From: CAWCPR01 sp963797475
GTDB lineage: Bacteria; Chloroflexota; Anaerolineae; Anaerolineales; UBA4823
Assembly (NCBI GenBank): GCA_963797475.1
Contig: CAWCPR010000003.1
Coordinates: 124,001 to 188,000 of the forward strand
Direction: 5' to 3'
Length of the DNA stretch: 64,000 bases
Positions 1 to 8,163 of the stretch are shown one piece after another (position 1 is the stretch's first letter; every line of letters begins with the position of its first letter). The notes below the pieces were generated by a model. The model saw only the letters and a list, made by a program, of their open reading frames with translations. It was not told the DNA's origin and searched no databases. The position numbers were made by a program, and so were the translations under genes.

Positions 1-1
1 C

Positions 2-1606
2 CCACTGACTCTAACACCTTTGCTGCTGCGAGCCCAACGTCTTTTCCCGAAAAAAGAGATCGTAACCAAAACTGCTGCAGGGTTTCATCGCTATACCTAC
101 AGCGACATGGCCGAGCGTGTTGGGCGTTTAGCCAATGCGCTCGAAAAATTGGGGGTCCGGCGTGGCGATCGGGTGGCTACTTTTGCCTGGAACAACGCCA
201 GCCATCTGGAATTGTATTTCGCAGCGCCTTGCATGGGAGCCGTGCTTCATCCATTGAACATACGATTACCCGCCGACCAGTTAATCTATATTATTCAGCA
301 TGCCGATGACCAGGTCCTGTTTGTAGACCCGACTCTCCTGCCCGTGATCGAAAAATTAGCCCCAAATCTAAAAAGCGTTCGTCATTATGTCGTACTGTCC
401 GATAAGGTCCCGGAGAATACCACACTGAAGCCCATTCATGCATACGAAGAGCTGTTGCGGGAAGTTGGGACGGATTATCCCTGGCCACGATTAGATGAAA
501 ATGATGCTGCAGGAATGTGTTACACATCTGGAACAACAGGGAATCCGAAGGGTGTCGTGTACTCTCATCGTTCAATTTTCTTGCACAGCCTGGGCTTGAC
601 CATGACCAACTCCTTCGGGCTGTCCGAGCGGGATGTTTTCTTGCCGGTTGTCCCTATGTTCCACGTGCTCGCCTGGGGTACACCATACGCCTGTACAATG
701 TTGGGCACCAAGCTAATCTTTCCAGGCCCATTTTTGACGCCTCGTGACCTGGTTTCCCTTATCCAGGAAGAGAAAGTTACCTTGACTGCCGGCGTACCCA
801 CCCTGTGGATTGGCATCCTGCGCCTGCTCGAGAATGAACGTTACGACCTCTCCAGCCTGCGAGGCATGATCGTTGGCGGCTCCGCCGCGCCGCAGTGGAT
901 GATCGAAGAATTCGAGAATAAGCATGGGCTGAACGTCATGCACGCCTGGGGGATGACGGAAACTTCACCCTTAGGCACAGTCAGCCGGCTGAAGAGCACG
1001 CAGCTTGGTCTACCGCCAGCCGAAAAATTCAGCATCCGGGCCAAGCAGGGGATGGCTGTCCCTGGGGTTGAAATTCGCGCAGTCAACGAACAAGGCGAAG
1101 AAATCGCCTGGGATGGTAAGGCTTTTGGTGAGCTCCAGGTGCGCGGTCCCTGGGTTGTCAGTGGTTATTATAACGATGAGCGCACCAGTGAGGCCTTCCA
1201 GGATGGATGGTTTCGCACCGGCGACGTGGTAACGATCGACCCGGAGGGATTCATGCAAATCGTCGACCGCACCAAGGATCTGGTAAAAAGCGGCGGCGAG
1301 TGGATTTCCAGCGTCGACCTGGAAAATATGATTATGTCTCATCCCAAAGTACTGGAAGCCGCAGTGATCGCTGTGCCACACCCGAAGTGGCAAGAACGGC
1401 CTTTAGCATGCGTCGTCTCCAAGCCCGAATTTAAGGATGATCTGACCAAAGAAGAGCTGTACGAACACATCCGGCCTCATTTTGCCAGTTGGGCGCTCCC
1501 TGACGACTTTGTTTTTATTGAGAGCATCCCAAAAACCAGCGTGGGAAAATTCGACAAGAAAATCCTGCGGGCACAGTACCAGGATTATCAGATGACAGAA
1601 CGATAA
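2..1606 (+). CDS. Acyl-CoA synthetase (AMP-forming), 5' end outside window
   Basis: ANL-superfamily fatty-acid--CoA ligase that activates a carboxylic acid with ATP and CoA in the cytosol. The reading frame is open to the left edge (codons from base 2 read P-L-T-L-T-P before the first TTG at 20), and that peptide resembles the usual family N-terminus, so the true start lies upstream. Counting from the TTG at 20, the AMP-binding P-loop YTSGTTGNPKG begins near residue 168. The GWFRTGD motif is present, and the C-terminal PKTSVGKFDKK carries the conserved lysine of the adenylation half-reaction. Length and motifs fit medium/long-chain ligases; chain-length specificity cannot be read. The next gene follows after 1 nt, so the two are probably co-transcribed. 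Confidence 0.9.
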   Translation, partial: PLTLTPLLLRAQRLFPKKEIVTKTAAGFHRYTYSDMAERVGRLANALEKLGVRRGDRVATFAWNNASHLELYFAAPCMGAVLHPLNIRLPADQLIYIIQHADDQVLFVDPTLLPVIEKLAPNLKSVRHYVVLSDKVPENTTLKPIHAYEELLREVGTDYPWPRLDENDAAGMCYTSGTTGNPKGVVYSHRSIFLHSLGLTMTNSFGLSERDVFLPVVPMFHVLAWGTPYACTMLGTKLIFPGPFLTPRDLVSLIQEEKVTLTAGVPTLWIGILRLLENERYDLSSLRGMIVGGSAAPQWMIEEFENKHGLNVMHAWGMTETSPLGTVSRLKSTQLGLPPAEKFSIRAKQGMAVPGVEIRAVNEQGEEIAWDGKAFGELQVRGPWVVSGYYNDERTSEAFQDGWFRTGDVVTIDPEGFMQIVDRTKDLVKSGGEWISSVDLENMIMSHPKVLEAAVIAVPHPKWQERPLACVVSKPEFKDDLTKEELYEHIRPHFASWALPDDFVFIESIPKTSVGKFDKKILRAQYQDYQMTER

Positions 1607-1607
1607 G

Positions 1608-2477
1608 ATGAAAATCGGAGTAGTTTACCCTCAAACTGAGTTCGGAAGCGATCCAACCGCGATCCGAGACTATGCCCAAACCGTGGAGGGCCTGGGGTTT
1701 ACCCACATTTTGGCGTATGACCACGTCTTAGGGGCGAACCCCGACCGCCCGGGCGGTTGGCAGGGTCCTTATACGTTTAAATCCGCATTCCAGGAACCTC
1801 TGGTTTTATTTGCTTTCATGGCCGCAGCGACTCTCAAAGTGGAGTTCACCACCGGCATCATCATCCTGCCCCAACGCCAGACGGCTTTATTCGCCAAGCA
1901 GGCAGCCACACTGGATGTGCTCAGCAGCGGACGCTTGCGAATTGGGTTGGGGATCGGCTGGAATCCCGTCGAATACATCGCCTTAAACCAGGATTTTCAC
2001 ACCCGCGGTAGGCGAAGTGAAGAACAGGTCATCCTGTTGCGTAAATTATGGACTCAGCCCCTGGTGAACTTTTCAGGCCGCTGGCACACGATCCCAGACG
2101 CAGGGATCAATCCACTCCCCCTCCAACGTCCGATTCCAATTTGGTTCGGTGGTCATGCTGAGACCGTCTTAAAACGCATCGCCCGGATTGGCGATGGCTG
2201 GATAACCAATTTTCGCCAGGCCGCGGATGCGCAAAAGACCCTCGAGCTCCTGAGCCAATTCCTGGAAGAAGCTGGCCGACCGCGCTCCGACCTGGGGATC
2301 GAGGCGCGTATCTCCTATGGTAATGGCGACCCGGACCTCTGGCTGGAGCGGATCGAAGAATGGCAGAATGCCGGAGCAACCCACATTTCAATCAATACAA
2401 TGGGGTCCGGATTGGCCACACCCGGCGATCATCTGGCGGCGCTCCAGAAATTCGCTGCCCACGCAGGAATTAGGTGA
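1608..2477 (+). CDS. LLM-class F420-dependent oxidoreductase
   Basis: A 289-aa luciferase-like monooxygenase-fold protein of the F420-dependent type (TIGR03619-like). It shows the N-terminal MKIGVVYPQTEFG strand, the central TLDVLSSGRLRIGLGIGW motif typical of the family and a PIPIWFGGHAE segment near residue 180 that lines the cofactor site. Such enzymes move hydride between coenzyme F420 (or FMN) and an organic substrate; the substrate is unknown. ATG lies 1 nt after the acyl-CoA ligase stop, so a role in the same lipid or acyl metabolism is possible but is inference. Use of F420 rather than FMN would need F420 synthesis genes elsewhere in the genome. Confidence 0.85.
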   Translation: MKIGVVYPQTEFGSDPTAIRDYAQTVEGLGFTHILAYDHVLGANPDRPGGWQGPYTFKSAFQEPLVLFAFMAAATLKVEFTTGIIILPQRQTALFAKQAATLDVLSSGRLRIGLGIGWNPVEYIALNQDFHTRGRRSEEQVILLRKLWTQPLVNFSGRWHTIPDAGINPLPLQRPIPIWFGGHAETVLKRIARIGDGWITNFRQAADAQKTLELLSQFLEEAGRPRSDLGIEARISYGNGDPDLWLERIEEWQNAGATHISINTMGSGLATPGDHLAALQKFAAHAGIR

Positions 2478-2478
2478 A

Positions 2479-3525
2479 ATGGATGCAAAGCCCGTTATGC
2501 AATCGCAGGATCCTATTTTGACGAATCTCTGGAGATTGCGGCGTAGCCGCAGCTCTTCATCCTATTGCGTCGTGCGCCACAAGCGCCCAACACTTTCCCT
2601 GGCGATGCTGGCCCTCTTCCTTTGCGCCTGCAGCTCCGGCCAGGCCTCCACTACCGAGCTTGGGCCTGGCCAACGACCGGGTTCAACCGGGGAACCGCCG
2701 GAACAGCAGGTAAAAAGTGGAGAGCTGGTCAAAGTCGACGCTATTCAAATCAATATCCTGGAATCTGCGCCGGTGCAGGTCAACGTGACGCTTCAAGGAC
2801 ATCTAACGAATGGATGCACGCAAGTCACGAATATCTCGCCCCTCCGGAAAGATACCACGTTTACGATCACTTTTTACAGCCAGCCCATTGAGGGCGTGGA
2901 TTGCAATAGCTCTACTGGAGTGCCATTTCAAGAAACTGTTCCTTTGGATATGGAAGGCCTGCCGGCCGGGACTTATACAGTTGAGGCTTACGGGATTTCG
3001 GAGACTTTCACGTTGTCACAAGAAAACATCCAGTCTGGCGAATCAGCCTGCCCGGCGCCTGGGATGAGCACGCAGCAGTTCAGTAATAATGATCCCACCA
3101 CTGGGATTGGCTATTGCTTCTTGTTCCCAGCCAATTTCACCGCCGTTCCACCATCTACCCCGGGAGTTACAATCCTGGTGGGTCCATCTTATGGTGAAGG
3201 TCCTGAACCCGTTCAGGCCACATTAACCATTACGACCTTCGATCTTGCAGGAAAATCTCTCCAAGAATACGTCTCCGGCCAAATCGCTAGCGCCGCCCCG
3301 GGGTTAGAGATCAACCAAAGCGAAGTTGATCTGGGAAATTCCATACAGGCGATACAGGTTGAAGGGCTGCCAGGACGTACGGGCACACGGGTCTTGTTCG
3401 CCGAAGCCAATAACCTGGTTTTTAAACTGACTTTCGCTCCCACAGAGGATGATCATCCCCAGGTCAAAAGCGATTTAGAAAGTCTTTTCAACACTGTCAT
3501 TGCCTCCTGGGTTTTCCAACCCTGA
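2479..3525 (+). CDS. Putative lipoprotein of unknown function
   Basis: A 348-aa exported protein. I start it at the ATG at 2479, one base after the upstream TGA; the frame extends further back inside the previous gene without coding sense. ATG 2497 is an alternative. A basic stretch rich in Arg and Ser precedes a hydrophobic core and the lipobox L-C-A-C in LALFLCACSSG, so the mature protein should be lipid-anchored outside the membrane. A Thr/Gly/Pro-rich linker follows, then two beta-rich segments. The last ~130 residues (FPANFTAVPPSTPG onward) vaguely resemble PsbP/DcrB-like folds, but I cannot name the family. No enzyme motif is visible. Confidence 0.7.
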   Translation: MDAKPVMQSQDPILTNLWRLRRSRSSSSYCVVRHKRPTLSLAMLALFLCACSSGQASTTELGPGQRPGSTGEPPEQQVKSGELVKVDAIQINILESAPVQVNVTLQGHLTNGCTQVTNISPLRKDTTFTITFYSQPIEGVDCNSSTGVPFQETVPLDMEGLPAGTYTVEAYGISETFTLSQENIQSGESACPAPGMSTQQFSNNDPTTGIGYCFLFPANFTAVPPSTPGVTILVGPSYGEGPEPVQATLTITTFDLAGKSLQEYVSGQIASAAPGLEINQSEVDLGNSIQAIQVEGLPGRTGTRVLFAEANNLVFKLTFAPTEDDHPQVKSDLESLFNTVIASWVFQP

Positions 3526-3600
3526 GCCGTAAGGGTAAACCAGCGCAAATCTCACTCTTTGAACAAGAATTTTTTAAGTAGAAATCTTCAGGAGACCGCT

Positions 3601-4128
3601 ATGCGCAATCAAGGGCAACTGATATTTGGGGGATTTTTACTTCTAATCGGCGTGATGTTATTGCTAGGCAATCTGTTTCAGGTAAATATCTGGTCATTTT
3701 GCTGGCCAATTGGTTTGATCTTGTTAGGGGTATGGCTGGTCGTCCGTCCCAGGATGATCTCATCCGGCAGCAGGTTTGATTACAGATTTCTGGGAAATTT
3801 TAACCGCTCCGGGAAATGGGAAGTAAGTAATGAAGAATTATGGGCCTTCATTGGAGAAGTCCGCCTTGACTTGCGTGAAGCACTGATCCCGAGCGGGGAA
3901 ACAACCATTAATATTTACTGTTTCATAGGCGACATTGAGCTGTCCCTACCCACTGACAGCGGACTTTCCATCACGGCGACCGGATTTATCACCGATAGCA
4001 CCATCGGCGGGCATAAGCAGGATAGCTTGCTCATACCAGTCAAGTGGGAAAGCCAAAATTATTCGACCGCGGATCGAAAACTCCACCTGGCGATTACCGG
4101 ATTTATTATCGATTTAGACGCTTATTAA
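3601..4128 (+). CDS. LiaF-like membrane protein (DUF5668 + LiaF C-terminal type)
   Basis: A 175-aa protein. I prefer the ATG at 3601 because AGGAG (3590-3594) sits 6 nt upstream; the longer frame from 3559 lacks such a site. Two N-terminal membrane helices (LIFGGFLLLIGVMLLLGNLF and the IGLILLGVWLVV stretch) match the DUF5668 topology. The C-terminal half is a beta-rich domain with FIGEVRLDL and FIGDIELSL repeats, as in the YvqF/LiaF C-terminal domain involved in sensing envelope stress. No LiaRS-type two-component pair is adjacent, so its partner is unknown. Confidence 0.75.
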   Translation: MRNQGQLIFGGFLLLIGVMLLLGNLFQVNIWSFCWPIGLILLGVWLVVRPRMISSGSRFDYRFLGNFNRSGKWEVSNEELWAFIGEVRLDLREALIPSGETTINIYCFIGDIELSLPTDSGLSITATGFITDSTIGGHKQDSLLIPVKWESQNYSTADRKLHLAITGFIIDLDAY

Positions 4129-4159
4129 AATTAGCGCCAACATTAATGGTAACCTGAAA

Positions 4160-5704
4160 ATGGAAGATACGGTTGCAAAATCTAAGCAGGACCAACTCAA
4201 TACCGGGAGGTGGGTGTTGGCTGCCGCGATTCTGGCATCCAGCATGGCATTTATCGATAGCACAGCGCTGAACGTTGCCTTGCCTGTCCTGCAGAAGGAT
4301 TTGCAGGCTTCCGGAGGCCAACTGCTTTGGATCGTGAATGCCTATTTGTTGATGCTGGCTGCCTTAATCCTGGTGGGTGGATCGCTGGGGGATAGGCTTG
4401 GGCGTAAAAAGGTGTTTATGGCCGGGATCACGCTCTTCCTTCTCGGGTCACTGGCCTGCGGCCTGTCGCCAAGCGTGGAATTCATCATCGCTGCTCGCGT
4501 GTTGCAGGGGATAGGCGGAGCGGTAATGATCCCTGGCAGCCTGGCGATTATCACCACGTTTTTCGACGCCGGCCAACGAGGCCAGGCCATCGGCACCTGG
4601 TCTGCGGCAACCACAATTGTCACTGTGGCCGGGCCTGTGCTGGGTGGCTTCTTAGCGAACATCGGCTTTTGGCGCGGTGTATTCTTAATCAATATTCTCA
4701 TTGGCGTTTTTGCACTGCTGCTGACATACCTTCACGTTCCCGAAAGCCGCGACGAATTGGAGACTGGAAAAATCGATTATTTGGGTGCTTTTTTGGCGGC
4801 CCTGGCTCTGGCAGGATTAGCTTACGGGTTCATCTCTGCACCCGCTTACAGTTTTAGCGACCGGCGCGTTTATGGGGCATTGATCACCGGCGTCGCTGCC
4901 CTGCTGCTTTTCGTTTTACGTGAAGCTCGTGTTGAAAACCCGATGATGCCGTTAAAAGTCTTCAAATCCTCGACTTTCAGCGGCGCCAATTTGTTGACAT
5001 TGTTTTTATATGCGGGTCTTTACGGTTTCAGCTTCTTTTTCTCTCTCAACCTCGTCCAGGTGCAGGGTTACAACCCTTCGTTAGCAGGTTTTTCTTTCCT
5101 TCCCTTTTCAATCCTTCTGGCATCCTTATCTCGCCTTGCTGGAAGTTGGGCGGACCTTCATGGACCCCGGTGGCTGCTGATCATCGGCCCCTTCCTGGCC
5201 GGCGTTGGATTCCTTTTGATGGGGTTTACAGGTCTCACCAATGGCCCTCAGGATTACTGGAGGACGTTCTTTCCAGGGGTCGTCGCTTTAGGCCTGGGGA
5301 TGGGCATTACCGTTGCGCCGTTAACCACCGCGGTCATGAACGCCGTTGATACGCACCTTGCCGGCACAGCTTCGGGCATAAATAACGCAGTGGCGCGCAC
5401 TGCCGGCGTGCTGGCGATTGCAGTCCTCGGCTCAGTCGCGCTAACCGTTTTTTCGAATGCCTTGCAATCGCGTAGCGCTGAAATCAACCTTTCTGAGCCG
5501 GCGCGCCAGGAGCTCATGGCTCAAGCGCAAAACCTGGGCGCCACTCATGTCCCCACCCAGGTGCAAGCTGAGAATAAAACAGCCGTCCAACAATCGATAG
5601 ACCTGGCTTTCGCAGACACTTTTCAGGTGATCATGTTCATTTGCACCGGACTTGCCTGGCTGAGCGCTTTAATGGCGACCCTCTTAATCGCCAGAAAGGT
5701 CTAA
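4160..5704 (+). CDS. MFS multidrug exporter, DHA2 (EmrB/QacA) type
   Basis: A 514-aa integral membrane protein with about 14 hydrophobic segments, the count expected of the drug:H+ antiporter-2 family. Motif A appears as LGDRLGRKKVF after helix 2, and the helix 1 region has the family's SSMAFIDSTALNVALP signature, in which the Asp is conserved. Helix 5 contains the antiporter motif-C-like AATTIVTVAGPVLGGFL. It probably exports toxic hydrophobic compounds with proton exchange; the substrate cannot be inferred. It stands 31 nt after the LiaF-like gene with only a weak ribosome-binding site. A short basic C-terminus ends the protein. Confidence 0.9.
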   Translation: MEDTVAKSKQDQLNTGRWVLAAAILASSMAFIDSTALNVALPVLQKDLQASGGQLLWIVNAYLLMLAALILVGGSLGDRLGRKKVFMAGITLFLLGSLACGLSPSVEFIIAARVLQGIGGAVMIPGSLAIITTFFDAGQRGQAIGTWSAATTIVTVAGPVLGGFLANIGFWRGVFLINILIGVFALLLTYLHVPESRDELETGKIDYLGAFLAALALAGLAYGFISAPAYSFSDRRVYGALITGVAALLLFVLREARVENPMMPLKVFKSSTFSGANLLTLFLYAGLYGFSFFFSLNLVQVQGYNPSLAGFSFLPFSILLASLSRLAGSWADLHGPRWLLIIGPFLAGVGFLLMGFTGLTNGPQDYWRTFFPGVVALGLGMGITVAPLTTAVMNAVDTHLAGTASGINNAVARTAGVLAIAVLGSVALTVFSNALQSRSAEINLSEPARQELMAQAQNLGATHVPTQVQAENKTAVQQSIDLAFADTFQVIMFICTGLAWLSALMATLLIARKV

Positions 5705-5760
5705 AACTTTCTTTGGTGATCTTAAACCACGAAAATCTTGATCGTAGGAGTTCAGCGGAG

Positions 5761-6537
5761 ATGATCATATTACTTCTGGATAACAGCCTGCGCGTACAAG
5801 TCTTTTATGAAGAACCCGACGCCGATTTTGAAGATAATATCTGCATATGCTTTCAGGAAGAATGTCCCGAGAACGAAAAAATATTTCGGGCAGACGAAAC
5901 CAACATCTTCCTCACCCCTAAACAGGCGGCTCAATTGGCAGAGGAGTTGAGTAAAGCCGCCGCGGATAGTAAGCTCGCCTCGCGCAAATCAGAGCAGCAC
6001 GAGCGACAATTCGACGGCGATTTGGATCGTCTGCGCTCGCCTGAGCGGTTACAACGGCTCCAAATCGAACAGGTATTGAAATTAAGCCTGGAGGACATCG
6101 ATGCCGAAAACGTCCTGGATGTGGGTACCGGCACAGGTTTGTTTGCCGAGGCGTTCGCATCGCTCGGCTTGAACGTCACCGGGGTAGATGTAAATCCGGA
6201 GATGATCCAGGCTGCCAGCCGGCAGGTGCCAGATAGTAACTTTCAGGTTGCTCCAGCCGAAGACCTGCCATTCCCCGACAACGCTTTTGACCTAGTCTTC
6301 CTGGGGTTGGTTTATCATGAGACAGATGATTCGTTAAGAGCCTTTCAGGAAGCACACCGGGTCGCACGCCAACGCGTGGCGATTTTGGAATGGCCCTATG
6401 TGGCGGAAGAATTTGGGCCGCCGTTAGCCTATCGCTTGAAAGCGGAAGAAGTTGCCGCTTTGGCCAGAAAGGCCGGTTGTGAAAAGATCGAGACCCTTTT
6501 GTTAAAGCACACCGTCCTGTACCGGCTGTGCAAATAA
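5761..6537 (+). CDS. Class I SAM-dependent methyltransferase with extra N-terminal domain
   Basis: A 258-aa protein. Start at ATG 5761, preceded by AGGAG at 5746-5750; the open frame reaches back into the MFS gene without coding sense. Residues ~115-215 form a Methyltransf_11 domain: motif I is VLDVGTGTGLFAEAF, motif II includes GVDVN, and the post-II segment is LPFPDNAFDLVF. The first ~75 residues (with ICICFQEECPENEKIF and an acidic helix) are not part of that fold and I do not recognise them; they might be a separate substrate or regulatory module. The substrate is unknown. The gene is followed by about 100 nt before dodecin. Confidence 0.75.
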   Translation: MIILLLDNSLRVQVFYEEPDADFEDNICICFQEECPENEKIFRADETNIFLTPKQAAQLAEELSKAAADSKLASRKSEQHERQFDGDLDRLRSPERLQRLQIEQVLKLSLEDIDAENVLDVGTGTGLFAEAFASLGLNVTGVDVNPEMIQAASRQVPDSNFQVAPAEDLPFPDNAFDLVFLGLVYHETDDSLRAFQEAHRVARQRVAILEWPYVAEEFGPPLAYRLKAEEVAALARKAGCEKIETLLLKHTVLYRLCK

Positions 6538-6640
6538 TCTAAATCGTGCAGTTCTAAAGTGTTGGGCACGCTTTGGTGCTAACCGAAAGTTAGCCAGCCA
6601 CGCAATATGATTTTATATAAACATCAAATTAGGAGCAGGC

Positions 6641-6862
6641 ATGGACACGCATATCTACAAGAAAATAGAGCTTACCGGCTCATCCACCACCAGTATCGAA
6701 GACGCAGTACAGAAAGCGGTTGCAAAAGCCAGCGAATCCATACGCAATATGCGCTGGTTCGAAGTCGTCGAGACCCGCGGCTACATCGAGGAAAATAAGG
6801 TCGCTTATTGGCAGGTGACGATCAAGATCGGTTTTACTGTGGAAGGAGCGGACTCTGAATAA
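6641..6862 (+). CDS. Dodecin family flavin-binding protein
   Basis: A 73-aa small beta-alpha-beta-beta protein matching dodecin over its full length: KKIELTGSSTTSIEDAVQKA at the start, then a helix, RNMRWFEVVETRG (the Trp that stacks on the flavin in known dodecins) and the last strand YWQVTIKIGF. Dodecins form dodecamers that store and buffer flavins or flavin breakdown products in the cytosol. AGGAG at 6631-6635 sits 5 nt before the ATG. The 3' end overlaps the next coding frame if that gene starts at CTG 6855. Confidence 0.92.
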   Translation: MDTHIYKKIELTGSSTTSIEDAVQKAVAKASESIRNMRWFEVVETRGYIEENKVAYWQVTIKIGFTVEGADSE

Positions 6863-7340
6863 AGATGAGCTGCTCGACATGCTGGAAGACGAGCGCGAGA
6901 AATTCCTGGACGCATTTGATGGTTTAAGCGATGAACAACTTCAGATACCTGGTGTGACAAGAGAGTGGTCGGTTAAGGATATCATCGCTCATCTCTCGTA
7001 TTGGGAGGCCGAATTAGTCAAGCTCTTGTGGCAAGTCCGCCAAGGCAGCAAGCCAACCAGCGCTCAATTGCTCAATACCCCCGTCGACGCGCTTAACGAA
7101 AAATGGTTCCAGGAGAACCAGTCCCGCCCGCTTGAGCGAGTCTTATCCGATTATTACGCGGTTCGCAAGCAAACGATCCGGCGCCTGGATGGATTTTCGG
7201 ACCAGGAGCTAAACGATCCAAAACGCTATCCTTGGCTCAAAAACCAGCCGTTGTGGGAATGGATTGCTGAGGATAGTTTTCGGCATGAATCCGAGCACCG
7301 TCTTCAAATTCAAGAATGGCGCTCAAAACAGGGGATATAA
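6855..7340 (+). CDS. ClbS/DfsB (DinB-like) four-helix-bundle protein, probable CTG start
   Basis: About 161 aa. Helical pattern with LSDEQLQIPGV, EWSVKDIIAHLSYWE and a C-terminal HESEHRLQIQEW fits the DinB/ClbS superfamily, whose members often bind a metal through three His; here His in AHLSYWE and HESEH are candidates. ClbS members protect against genotoxins, but many relatives have unknown roles. The first ATG is at 6879, yet the same frame reads CTG-N-K-D-E-L-L-D from 6855, the typical family N-terminus, with AAGGAG (6843-6848) 6 nt upstream. I therefore prefer CTG 6855, overlapping the dodecin gene by 8 nt. It converges on ipk with 1 nt between the stops. Confidence 0.75.
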   Translation: MNKDELLDMLEDEREKFLDAFDGLSDEQLQIPGVTREWSVKDIIAHLSYWEAELVKLLWQVRQGSKPTSAQLLNTPVDALNEKWFQENQSRPLERVLSDYYAVRKQTIRRLDGFSDQELNDPKRYPWLKNQPLWEWIAEDSFRHESEHRLQIQEWRSKQGI

Positions 7341-7341
7341 C

Positions 7342-8163
7342 TCACTTTCCTGAACGAATCAAGGTTCCGAGACGTTCGCCTTCGATCGCCCGCCGGACGG
7401 ATTCGGCAGGCACACCCGAGAAGATCTCGACCGAGAGACCAGCCACATCCCGCACCAGCGCCAGGCTTTGTTGGACTTTACTTGCCATTCCCCCGGTAAC
7501 ATCCGGGTCCACAGACCCACCTAACCCGATATGCATCTGGTGCACATTTTCTGGGGTGATCTCCGGCGCTAAAAGGGTGTTTGCTGGGAAATCCACCCAG
7601 ACGCCGGGTTCCAGGCCCGCTAAAAGGATGCGCTGCGGCTGCATCTCGCGCGCCAGGTGGGTGAACAAATCCTCCGTCGAGAGAATTGTGCCTCCTCGCT
7701 GCCTATCGAACACGACATCTCCGTAAACGACTGGCAGCAGCCCGGCTTTCAGCGCAGTTTGAAGCGGTTCCAGGTACCAGGAATGCAAAACCCCTCCTTC
7801 TGCGACGACACTGGAAAGCGCAGAGAATGCCAGGGCAGGCACTTCGGAGCGATGCAAGGCTTCCATCACTAATTGGTTCAAAGCGGAGGCCTCGCGCCAG
7901 ACTTCGACAAAGCCGCTCCATTCTTGCTTGCTGTGAACGCCTGACCTTGTGCCGTACTTACGCGCCGGCGTATGGCCAAAGGAACCGGAACCGTGCCCGA
8001 GCACCAGGTGCAGGCCTGGGTTCTTCGCCCGGGCCTGACCAATTTCGCCCGCCAGCCGGTCCAGAACATCAAGGCGCGGCGTATGCGGGCGGCCTTTCTC
8101 GGTGATCAACGAGCCGCCCAACTTCAGGAATACAAGGGCGCTTGCAAGAGAGGGTATGTTCAC
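7342..8163 (-). CDS. ipk: Isopentenyl phosphate kinase
   Basis: A 273-aa amino-acid-kinase-fold enzyme that phosphorylates isopentenyl phosphate to isopentenyl diphosphate with ATP. Motifs: KLGGSLITEKG at residues 14-24 for phosphate binding, the diagnostic HGSGSFGH at 57-64 including the conserved His of the family, and a C-terminal GGMASKVQ (nucleotide-binding Lys). The start is GTG at 8163, overlapping the mevalonate kinase stop by 4 nt (GTGA), so the two are translationally coupled. Presence of IPK next to MVK suggests the modified mevalonate route via isopentenyl phosphate, known from archaea and Roseiflexus. The required phosphomevalonate decarboxylase is not in this window. Confidence 0.92.
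   Translation of the reverse strand: MNIPSLASALVFLKLGGSLITEKGRPHTPRLDVLDRLAGEIGQARAKNPGLHLVLGHGSGSFGHTPARKYGTRSGVHSKQEWSGFVEVWREASALNQLVMEALHRSEVPALAFSALSSVVAEGGVLHSWYLEPLQTALKAGLLPVVYGDVVFDRQRGGTILSTEDLFTHLAREMQPQRILLAGLEPGVWVDFPANTLLAPEITPENVHQMHIGLGGSVDPDVTGGMASKVQQSLALVRDVAGLSVEIFSGVPAESVRRAIEGERLGTLIRSGK

Noticed and set aside
2317..2478. Upstream extension of the lipoprotein frame inside the LLM oxidoreductase gene
   Set aside because: The extension has no conserved residues and would push the lipobox far from the N-terminus; ATG 2479 fits.
6571..6600. Hairpin GCTAAC/GTTAGC after the methyltransferase gene as a terminator
   Set aside because: Only a 6-bp stem with no T-run after it; may be a structural or chance repeat.
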